Source of the DNA: Oscillospiraceae bacterium
GTDB taxonomy: Bacteria; Bacillota; Clostridia; Saccharofermentanales; Saccharofermentanaceae
Direction: 5' to 3'
DNA: 64,000 nt
Assembly: GCA_900176545.1 (NCBI GenBank)
Contig: FWXP01000003.1
Coordinates: 186,001-250,000 of the forward strand
Position 1 is the first letter of the stretch, and each line of letters opens with the position of its first letter. Made by a program: the position numbers and the translations under genes. The notes under the pieces were generated by a model. It saw only the letters and a list, made by a program, of their open reading frames with translations, was not told the DNA's origin and did not search any database. Of the stretch, positions 58,099-64,000 are shown piece by piece.

Positions 58099-59178
58099 AT
58101 GAGTATCAGAAGAAAGATCACGGCAGTAGTTATGGCTGCAGCATTATCTCTTGCCATGCTCGGCGGATGTGCTAAGCCTCAGGAGACTCAGGCAGAGGGG
58201 GATGTCCTCACGGTCAAGATCTTGAACAACAAGGAGAGCTTGTGCCTGGCACCTGTTCATATCGCCATTATAAACGGTTATTTTGACGAAGAGTTCGAGG
58301 CTATCGGTCAGGAGTATGAAGTCGTAACATCCAATATCGACACAATAACAGAGCAGATCACAAGTGGTGAGATCAATGCAGGCTACGGCCTTACGGGCTC
58401 ATTGATGCAGCCTATCTCCAACGGTCTTGCCATCTCATTCGTAACAGGACTTCACAGAGGTTGTACGAAGTTCTATGCAAAGAACGGGTCCGGTATCGAA
58501 TCTGTTGAGGACTTAAGAGGTAAGACGATCGGTGTACCTTCACTTTCCGATTCATCCATCATCCAGCTCAAGCGTAAGCTTTACAGCCTCGGATTTACCG
58601 TCAACGGTGAGGATGCAGATGTTCAGTTCGTAGCATATTCCATGACAGATCTTCCTACTGCTCTTGATAACGGTGCTGTAGATGCAGTAGGTCTTCACGA
58701 TCCGGTCGCATACAGTGCAGAGAACAGCTATGACTTCATTAAGATCCTTGATATCGGTGAAGATGAAGTATTCTCACAGGAGTACTGCTGCCAGGCTTAT
58801 GTATCTCAGGAGCTTATCGAGAAGAATCCCGAGGGTGCAGCAGCATATACAAGAGCTATCCAGAAGGCAGCAGCATTCGTACAGGCACTTCCCGATGAAG
58901 CTGCAAGACTTCAGGTAGAGAACGGCTACATGCCCTCTGAGAGCGACGCTGACGTAGTAAGATACGGCGAGATACTCGCAAGCCTTAACTATGAGCCTTC
59001 TATCTCACTCGGACGTGAGACATTCAGAGCTTCATTTATAGATCTTCAGGCAACGGGTGATCTTGATCCCAACCTTGATCTTGAGGAGTTTGTCGCTAAG
59101 GTATATCCCACACTTGAAGGCGTGCCTGATTCGGTAGTATACGATCCTGATACACAGGAATTTACCGAGATCGATTAA
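58099..59178 (+). CDS. NitT/TauT-type ABC transporter, substrate-binding lipoprotein
   Basis: Solute-binding protein, 359 residues. The signal peptide ends at lipobox LGGC (Cys26). The mature part has LCLAPVHIAIINGYFDEEFEA, TEQITSGEINAGYGLTGSLMQPISNG, DLRGKTIGVPSLSDSS, VDAVGLHDPVAYSAENSYDF and RAIQKAAAFVQALPDEAARL, typical of SsuA/TauA/NMT1-like proteins. The CC pair in SQEYCCQAYVSQELIEKNPEG is unusual. Ligand not predictable. AGGAGGAATT precedes the start. Confidence 0.9.
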   Translation: MSIRRKITAVVMAAALSLAMLGGCAKPQETQAEGDVLTVKILNNKESLCLAPVHIAIINGYFDEEFEAIGQEYEVVTSNIDTITEQITSGEINAGYGLTGSLMQPISNGLAISFVTGLHRGCTKFYAKNGSGIESVEDLRGKTIGVPSLSDSSIIQLKRKLYSLGFTVNGEDADVQFVAYSMTDLPTALDNGAVDAVGLHDPVAYSAENSYDFIKILDIGEDEVFSQEYCCQAYVSQELIEKNPEGAAAYTRAIQKAAAFVQALPDEAARLQVENGYMPSESDADVVRYGEILASLNYEPSISLGRETFRASFIDLQATGDLDPNLDLEEFVAKVYPTLEGVPDSVVYDPDTQEFTEID

Positions 59179-59218
59179 ATAAACATAAAACACAAAATAC
59201 AGATCAGGAGTATAGAGA

Positions 59219-59605
59219 ATGAACGCACATAAAGGACTTAATATATTGAACGTTTTGGCAGGTATCCTTATTATCGTCGGAGTAAATACATTTGCTCATA
59301 TCTGCACGATGATGGAAGGTCCCTGCGCGAAGACCAAAACGCTTGCCATAGCAGTTGCTGCCGTTCTGGCAGTGCTCGGAATCGCTCAGTTTGCTCTCAG
59401 CAATAAAAATATCAATGCTATCCTCGGAGTAGTATCGCTTCTTGTCGGTATCACTACAGTGCTTCTTCCCCTTGTGATAGCACCTACATGCCAGATGCCT
59501 TCCATGCACTGCTACGTATATACAAGACCTTTCCTTGTGATCGTAGGTGTCGTTGTTGCGTTGATATCGCTTGCTGATATCCTTGTAACACTTAAGAAGA
59601 GATGA
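59219..59605 (+). CDS. DUF4418 family membrane protein
   Basis: A 128-residue protein with four hydrophobic helices (about 8-27, 40-60, 66-87 and 101-123). Conserved cysteines occur in the two external loops (HICTMMEGPCAKTK and TCQMPSMHCYVYTRP), and the pattern matches DUF4418. Two bases separate it from the FtsX-like permease, and the same association with an FtsX/LolD pair suggests the three act together. Biochemical role unknown; the paired CxMxxGxC/CxMPxMxC loops could bind metal or form disulfides. Confidence 0.75.
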   Translation: MNAHKGLNILNVLAGILIIVGVNTFAHICTMMEGPCAKTKTLAIAVAAVLAVLGIAQFALSNKNINAILGVVSLLVGITTVLLPLVIAPTCQMPSMHCYVYTRPFLVIVGVVVALISLADILVTLKKR

Positions 59606-59606
59606 T

Positions 59607-60782
59607 ATGGATCTGTCACTGAAGCTTGCATCTAAGAGCATCTTCTCAAAGATCTTAAGGTCGATGGGGCTTATTACGATAAGCCTCATCATGTCCTTTA
59701 CGGTAGCTCTCATCGGTCTTATCTCATTTGGTATGCAGCACGGGAGCGATAATGTAAAGGCCAGGATGGGTGCCGACATGATCGTAGTTCCGGAAGGCTA
59801 CGGAGACGATCTTGAAGGAATACTTCTTACTACGTCGAAGAACTACTTTTATATGGACGAAGACGTATTGGAGGAGATAGAAAAGATTGACGGCATTGAA
59901 GTCGCTTCCGCTCAGACATTCCTCATGACACTGGAGGCATCCTGCTGTGATCAGTCGGTTCAGATAATCGGTATCGATACAGATACCGATTTTACCGTAT
60001 CCCCCTGGATAGACGGTCAGTTCCTGACATCACTTAAGAGTGGTCAGATAATCGTCGGAAGCGACGTCGGCGTCAGGGAAGATGATTCATTTCAGATGTT
60101 CGGAGAGACATATGAGGTGGCGGGGATCCTGGATAAGAGTGGTTCTTCCATGGATTATTCCGTATTTATAGACAGATCCTCGATGGATACCCTGATGCAG
60201 CAGGCACAGGATGCCGGGCAGGGTGTTATAGCAGAGGTCAATTCTGACGATGTATCCGCGGTCATGATAAGGACAAAGGGCATAGAGGATGATTCCGCTA
60301 TAGTAGGTAAGCTTTCAAGGATCGAAGGCGTTGATGTAGTAACGTCCGAGAGCGTATCTTCAAGACTTACTGAAGGCCTCCGCGATATGAGGACGGTCTA
60401 TATAGTGATCATAGTGATCCTCTTTGTCGTAGGAATAATCATGATGTTTCTTATACACTACATGACTCTTAATGAGAGAAAGAGCGAGATCACTACCCTC
60501 AGGGTATTAGGAGTCTCCGGCAAAGACATAAGAGCATTTCTTATAAAGGAGATACTTATACTCTCGTCTATAGGTGCAGTGCTCGGAACTTCTATCGCGG
60601 CACTATCCTTTACGGTCCTCTTCAGGCTCATTGATGTACTGACGGATGTGCCTTTCACCATGCCGTACGGAGGAGAGACGGCTCTTATCCTTATTACGGA
60701 TCTTGTCGTGATCGCCGTCCTCGGACCCTTATGTGCAGTGTCGGGAATAAGGAAGATATGCCCCGAATATATATTGGAGTAA
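59607..60782 (+). CDS. FtsX/MacB-type ABC transporter permease
   Basis: A 391-residue membrane protein with the MacB/FtsX layout: one N-terminal helix (about 18-42), a large extracytoplasmic domain (about 50-255), and three C-terminal helices (about 262-285, 310-335 and 350-375). The conserved junction reads MTLNERKSEITTLRVLGVSGKDIRAFLIKEILILSSIGAVLG. Such permeases pair with LolD-type ATPases for mechanotransmission or lipoprotein and peptide export rather than import. The C-terminus ends with a short ICPEYILE tail. Followed after four bases by its ATPase. Confidence 0.85.
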   Translation: MDLSLKLASKSIFSKILRSMGLITISLIMSFTVALIGLISFGMQHGSDNVKARMGADMIVVPEGYGDDLEGILLTTSKNYFYMDEDVLEEIEKIDGIEVASAQTFLMTLEASCCDQSVQIIGIDTDTDFTVSPWIDGQFLTSLKSGQIIVGSDVGVREDDSFQMFGETYEVAGILDKSGSSMDYSVFIDRSSMDTLMQQAQDAGQGVIAEVNSDDVSAVMIRTKGIEDDSAIVGKLSRIEGVDVVTSESVSSRLTEGLRDMRTVYIVIIVILFVVGIIMMFLIHYMTLNERKSEITTLRVLGVSGKDIRAFLIKEILILSSIGAVLGTSIAALSFTVLFRLIDVLTDVPFTMPYGGETALILITDLVVIAVLGPLCAVSGIRKICPEYILE

Positions 60783-60786
60783 ATAT

Positions 60787-61446
60787 ATGAACATAAGACT
60801 TGAAGACATCTGTAAGGAATATAAGAGAGGCAGAAGGAGCTTTACTGTCCTTGATAACATAAGCTTCGAGCTTCCTTCCGGGAAATTCGTCGTGATAAAG
60901 GGAGACAGCGGAGTAGGAAAGAGCACTCTTCTCGGGATCATATCAGGGCTCATTCGCCCTACCTCAGGTAAAGTCTTCATAGGAGATAATGAGATCACAT
61001 CCCTTGAAGAAGGTAAGCTCTCGTCTTTACGAAATGCACACTTAGGCATCGTAACGCAGGACTCTGATCTTATCCCTTATCTTACGATGGAAGACAATAT
61101 TAAGCTCACATATGAGATCAACAGAAGCGATAAGGAATTCGATTCACAAAGGTACGATGAGATCTTAGATATCCTGGGATTAAGTGACCTTAAAGGTTCT
61201 TATCCTTCGGAGATGTCCGGAGGAGAGATCAAAAGAGCAGCGGTAGCAAGAGCTCTTGTCATGAGTCCGGATGTAGTGATCATGGACGAGCCTACGGCGA
61301 ACCTGGACAGGAATAATGTAAGAAGTGTCTTAAGGCTTCTTAGGATGATGAGTGATAAGGGCAGTACCGTCATAATAAGTTCTCACGAAGAGGAAGCATC
61401 TGCCTTTGCTGATATCGTTAAGGATCTGGAGAGGGAAGCGGTATGA
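60787..61446 (+). CDS. LolD/MacB-type ABC ATPase
   Basis: ATPase of 219 residues for the FtsX-like permease. Walker A KGDSGVGKSTLLGIISG, Q-loop IVTQDSDLIPYLTMEDN, signature MSGGEIKRAAVARAL, Walker B VVIMDEPTANLDRNN, switch His VIISSHEEEAS. The family DEPTxNLD motif is clear. Walker A has DSGVGKS, and the usual RS of the family is KR in this signature. Overlaps the GNAT gene by four bases. Confidence 0.9.
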   Translation: MNIRLEDICKEYKRGRRSFTVLDNISFELPSGKFVVIKGDSGVGKSTLLGIISGLIRPTSGKVFIGDNEITSLEEGKLSSLRNAHLGIVTQDSDLIPYLTMEDNIKLTYEINRSDKEFDSQRYDEILDILGLSDLKGSYPSEMSGGEIKRAAVARALVMSPDVVIMDEPTANLDRNNVRSVLRLLRMMSDKGSTVIISSHEEEASAFADIVKDLEREAV

Positions 61447-61886
61447 ATATAAAAGACCTTGAAGTAATAGATAACTGCGATGAAGTAGACTTTGAAGAAG
61501 TAAATCACATACTTAATTTCTACGGATTAAGCGACCTTGATACTCCTACTCAGGAGAAGGTGTTCAGGAACAGCTATGTGACTGTTTTCTTAAGATATAA
61601 AGATAAGATCGTCGGTGTGGGAAGAGCCATATCAGACGGCATAACTCATGCAAATATCTACAATGTTGCAGTCAGAGACGAGTACAAAGGTCATGGTATA
61701 GGCAAGGTCATCGTTGACGAGATCTTGAAGAGAGTAGAAGGATGTAACGTTACACTGTATACCTCTCCCAAGCATATAGGTCTGTATGAACATTGGGGTT
61801 TTAAGCGTCTTAAGACGGCTTATGTCATATTCGCCGATGAGACACACTACAAAGAGGCGGGGTTTATCGACTGCTCCTTGCGATAA
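61443..61886 (+). CDS. GNAT family N-acetyltransferase
   Basis: A 147-residue acetyltransferase. The acetyl-CoA loop is VRDEYKGHGIGKVIVDEIL (after IYNVAV), and the C-terminal part has LYTSPKHIGLYEHWGFKRLK. FLRYKDKIVGVGRAISDG is the usual beta4 region. Translationally coupled to the ABC ATPase (ATGA overlap). Substrate unknown; a role with the transporter is possible. Its last codons overlap operator-like copy B. Confidence 0.85.
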   Translation: MNIKDLEVIDNCDEVDFEEVNHILNFYGLSDLDTPTQEKVFRNSYVTVFLRYKDKIVGVGRAISDGITHANIYNVAVRDEYKGHGIGKVIVDEILKRVEGCNVTLYTSPKHIGLYEHWGFKRLKTAYVIFADETHYKEAGFIDCSLR

Positions 61887-61911
61887 GTAAAACTTATCAC
61901 AAGCGATAACT
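61881..61911 (+). promoter_or_regulatory. 31-bp operator-like element, copy B (cysK)
   Basis: Contains the perfect palindrome GATAAGTAAAACTTATC (61882-61898) followed by ACAAGCGATAACT. 24 of 31 positions match copy A at 56253. A likely -10 (GATACT, 61943-61948) without a -35 lies downstream, so the element would sit about 75 to 45 bases before the start. Confidence 0.6.
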
Positions 61912-61994
61912 CTCGCGGAATTCCCCTAAGGCGGTGGGTTATGATACTATTTGACTATCAAACCAGTAGGTTAATGCAAAGGAGGTAAGCGACT

Positions 61995-62069
61995 ATGAAC
62001 AAGAGACTAATGTGTAGAGGCATGTGTATGCGAATGTTGATGTGTCGCTGTAGCAGACATAAGACTTAA
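61995..62069 (+). CDS. Cysteine-rich leader peptide of cysK, 24 aa
   Basis: A 24-codon frame behind the excellent AAAGGAGGT site, with four Cys codons (residues 7, 11, 17 and 19) among Met and Arg. It is followed by an intrinsic terminator before cysK. Composition and core (MCMRML-MCRCSR) resemble the leader peptide at 51.87 kb. Probably senses cysteinyl-tRNA supply. Confidence 0.72.
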   Translation: MNKRLMCRGMCMRMLMCRCSRHKT

Positions 62070-62136
62070 TGTGTTTTGATGATAACTGAACTTAGATAAC
62101 TTACAGCTGTCACAAAACCGTGACGGCTGTTTTTTA
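62047..62136 (+). promoter_or_regulatory. cysK attenuator
   Basis: Terminator: ACAGCTGTCAC (62103-62113) pairs with GTGACGGCTGT (62120-62130), loop AAAACC, followed by TTTTTT. Antiterminator candidate: GCTGTAG (62047-62053, in the Cys19-Ser20 codons of the leader peptide) can pair with TTACAGC (62101-62107), blocking the terminator. This antiterminator is shorter than the one at 51.93 kb. Confidence 0.65.
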
Positions 62137-62161
62137 TAACTAAAATCGGAGGATGAACATT

Positions 62162-63097
62162 ATGGCAAACATTAAAGAAAGCGCACTGGAACTTATCGGC
62201 AACACACCTATTCTTAAGCTGAATAAGTATTCCGCAAAGAGAGAGATCACAGATGCAACAGTACTTGCAAAGCTCGAGTACTTAAATCCCGCAGGATCCG
62301 TTAAGGATCGTATCGCACTCGCAATGATCGAGGATGCCGAGGCAAAGGGACTTCTTAAGCCCGGCGCAACTATCATCGAGCCCACAAGCGGTAACACAGG
62401 TATCGGTCTTGCAGCTGTAGCAACGGCAAAAGGTTATAAGGCTATCCTTACACTTCCCGACACGATGAGCGTTGAGAGAAGAAATCTTCTTAAGGCATAC
62501 GGCGCAGAGCTTGTCCTTACAGAAGGCGCTAAGGGAATGAAGGGTGCTATTGCAAAGGCAGAGGAACTTAATAAGGAGATCGAGGGTTCCGTTATCCTCG
62601 GACAGTTCGTTAACCCCGCTAACCCCAAGGTACATAAGGAGACAACAGGTCCCGAGATCTGGCAGCAGACAGACGGTAAGGTAGACATCTTCGTAGCAGG
62701 TGTAGGTACAGGCGGAACTATCACCGGTGTAGGTGAGTACTTAAAATCTCAGAATCCTAACGTAAAGGTAGTAGCAGTAGAGCCTTCAACAAGTGCAGTC
62801 CTTTCCACGGGTAAGGCAGGCGCACATAAGATCCAGGGTATCGGTGCAGGATTTGTTCCCGATGTTCTTAATACAAAGGTATATGACGAAGTTATCGCTA
62901 TCGATAACGAAGATGCTTTCGCAGAGGGTAAGGCATTTGCAGTATCAGAGGGTATCCTCGTAGGTATCTCTTCCGGTGCTGCTCTGAAGGCTGCCGAGAT
63001 CCTTGCAAAGAGACCCGAGAACAAGGGTAAGACGATCGTTGCATTGCTCCCTGATTCAGGTGACAGATATCTGTCAACTCCTCTGTTCAATTCATAA
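62162..63097 (+). CDS. cysK: Cysteine synthase (O-acetylserine sulfhydrylase)
   Basis: Makes cysteine from O-acetylserine and sulfide; PLP enzyme. 311 residues. Motifs: [14 protein letters not shown], the PLP lysine in [86 protein letters not shown] and [10 protein letters not shown]. The ATG at 62162 is used because GGAGGA is properly spaced. Substrate supplied by CysE (54.4 kb). nifB follows 21 bases later, an unusual pairing that would link sulfur supply and FeS cofactor assembly. Confidence 0.97.
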   Translation: MANIKESALELIGNTPILKLNKYSAKREITDATVLAKLEYLNPAGSVKDRIALAMIEDAEAKGLLKPGATIIEPTSGNTGIGLAAVATAKGYKAILTLPDTMSVERRNLLKAYGAELVLTEGAKGMKGAIAKAEELNKEIEGSVILGQFVNPANPKVHKETTGPEIWQQTDGKVDIFVAGVGTGGTITGVGEYLKSQNPNVKVVAVEPSTSAVLSTGKAGAHKIQGIGAGFVPDVLNTKVYDEVIAIDNEDAFAEGKAFAVSEGILVGISSGAALKAAEILAKRPENKGKTIVALLPDSGDRYLSTPLFNS

Positions 63098-63118
63098 GGA
63101 AGAGATGAGATTCTGAAC

Positions 63119-63991
63119 ATGAGTAATACATACAAAGATCTTCAGAATTCTCATCCCTGCTTCGGAGGACATAAGAATAACGCAGGCAGGATCCATCTGC
63201 CGGTAAGCCCCGGATGTAATATCGCCTGCAGATTCTGTGACCGCACAATAAACGATGTCGAAGAGCGCCCGGGAGTCACATCCAAGATACTGACTCCCGA
63301 GGAGGCTTCCGAGATCGTAGGTAAGGCTCTGGATATCTGCCCCGACATCAAGGTGGCAGGTATAGCAGGTCCCGGTGACACTCTCGCATCCGACAATGCA
63401 TTCAATACATTCAGGATCATCAAAGGGAAGTATCCGGATCTTATCAAGTGCATGAGCACTAACGGCCTCTTGCTTAACGAGCGTGCACAGGATGTCATCG
63501 ACGTGGGGATCGATTCACTGACAGTAACAGTCAATGCTATAGATCCTAAGATAGAAGCTAAGCTTAATTCCTTCATTATCTATCACGGTAAGAAGATAGA
63601 AGGAGAAGAGGGAGCAAAGATCCTTATCGAGAATCAGCTTGAAGGTATCAGGAAGGTCGCTGCCGCAGGAATCACGGTTAAGGTCAATACGGTACTTGTT
63701 CCGGATATCAACGGTGAGCATATCGAAGATATCGCCAAGGCCGTAAGCGCTGCAGGAGCAAAGATATACAACATCATTCCGCTCATCCCTCAGCATGAGC
63801 TCAAGGATCAGACTGCTCCGACCTGTAAGGATATCGAAGGCGCAAGACTTAAGGCTTCCAAGTATATAGATGTATTCAGACATTGCCAGCACTGCCGAGC
63901 AGATGCGGTAGGAGTCCCGGGTAAGAGCGAATTCGGTGATCAGATCTATCAGAGAAGGCTTAACGCAAAGGAGACTTTCTCCCATGGTTGA
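63119..63991 (+). CDS. nifB: NifB-type radical SAM protein (nitrogenase cofactor precursor synthesis)
   Basis: Fuses two 4Fe-4S clusters with an inserted carbide into NifB-co, the precursor of the nitrogenase cofactor. 290 residues, so it lacks the C-terminal NifX-like domain of longer proteobacterial NifB, as in archaeal and clostridial forms. Motifs: HPCFGGHKNNAGRIHLPVSPGCNIACRFC with CxxxCxxC, NDVEERPGVTSKILTPEEA, GIAGPGDTLA, STNGLLL, TVTVNAIDPKIEAKL, and the C-terminal FRHCQHCRADAVGVPG, which has additional cluster cysteines. Probably the start of, or close to, a nitrogenase gene region beyond the window; no nifHDK is visible here. Confidence 0.9.
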   Translation: MSNTYKDLQNSHPCFGGHKNNAGRIHLPVSPGCNIACRFCDRTINDVEERPGVTSKILTPEEASEIVGKALDICPDIKVAGIAGPGDTLASDNAFNTFRIIKGKYPDLIKCMSTNGLLLNERAQDVIDVGIDSLTVTVNAIDPKIEAKLNSFIIYHGKKIEGEEGAKILIENQLEGIRKVAAAGITVKVNTVLVPDINGEHIEDIAKAVSAAGAKIYNIIPLIPQHELKDQTAPTCKDIEGARLKASKYIDVFRHCQHCRADAVGVPGKSEFGDQIYQRRLNAKETFSHG

Positions 63992-64000
63992 TGAGAGTTT
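63984..64000 (+). CDS. Possible start of the gene after nifB (truncated by window edge)
   Basis: An ATG at 63984, overlapping the nifB stop region, opens MVDES and runs to the window edge. Overlapping starts are common in this genome, but five codons cannot identify a product. Confidence 0.3.

Noticed and set aside
61881-61898. GATAAGTAAAACTTATC read as a terminator of the GNAT gene
   Set aside because: The three-base loop and absence of any T-run argue against termination, and the conserved match to 56253 extends well beyond the palindrome.

Overview
The window is chromosomal DNA from an anaerobic member of the Clostridia (Bacillota). The case rests on AGA/AGG-rich arginine usage with moderate GC, strong AGGAGG ribosome binding sites, TTGACA-N17-TATAAT promoters, a type III glutamine synthetase (GlnN), an ANTAR antiterminator beside a GlnA homologue, LL-diaminopimelate aminotransferase (dapL), a two-gene minimal SUF-type system with no SufS/SufU partner, and a NifB at the right edge. 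I see no phage, insertion sequence, integrase or CRISPR array.

Layout: 1-6.2 kb holds the tail of an unidentified gene, a polar amino acid ABC transporter with a DHH phosphoesterase, a DUF4364 regulator with an apparently leaderless promoter, and the smsC-smsB pair. 6.3-14.5 kb holds pgi, small membrane and lipoproteins, a serpin, a CPBP protease, an XRE regulator and a methyltransferase. 14.55-14.9 kb holds a compact type I toxin-antitoxin locus (29-residue Hol_Tox-like peptide with a convergent antisense RNA). 14.9-26.3 kb is gltB-gltD-carA-carB, with carB fused in frame to dapF. 26.4-31.6 kb holds a DUF2809-like membrane protein, a LysR regulator and metE-metF. 31.7-43.3 kb is a nitrogen block: amt-PII fusion and glnN on the minus strand; a GlnA-like protein with an eroded active site, an ANTAR regulator (NitR-like), pyrG, dapL, glmS and a Fic protein on the plus strand. 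43.3-46.7 kb holds tRNA-Val, two G3E GTPases behind Fur-type boxes, a histidine phosphatase and a GNAT. 46.7-51.3 kb is a tandem array of five related lipoproteins of unknown function. 51.6-64 kb is a sulfur block: cysteine-rich leader peptide/attenuator, metB-like gene, patB-like gene, cysE, LysR; a NitT/TauT ABC transporter; DUF4418 plus FtsX/LolD-type ABC genes; then a second cysteine-rich leader peptide/attenuator, cysK and nifB.

How the genes fit together: ammonium enters through Amt, is fixed by GlnN and distributed by GltBD and the glutamine amidotransferases CarA, PyrG and GlmS. Three nitrogen genes (gltB, glnA-like, glnN) have a promoter followed by a terminator-like leader hairpin. 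In two of them a 5-bp stem with an AAYGGY hexaloop overlaps the terminator, as expected for control by an ANTAR protein such as the one encoded here. Cysteine genes appear to be controlled by ribosome-mediated attenuation at two loci and by a shared 31-bp operator-like element that probably binds the adjacent LysR protein.

The most unusual items are the degenerate GlnA beside NitR, the AAYGGY leaders, the carB-dapF fusion, the five-lipoprotein array, the two Cys leader peptides, and the toxin-antitoxin locus whose two RNAs begin with near-identical hairpins. All function calls come from reading motifs by eye; no database search was run.
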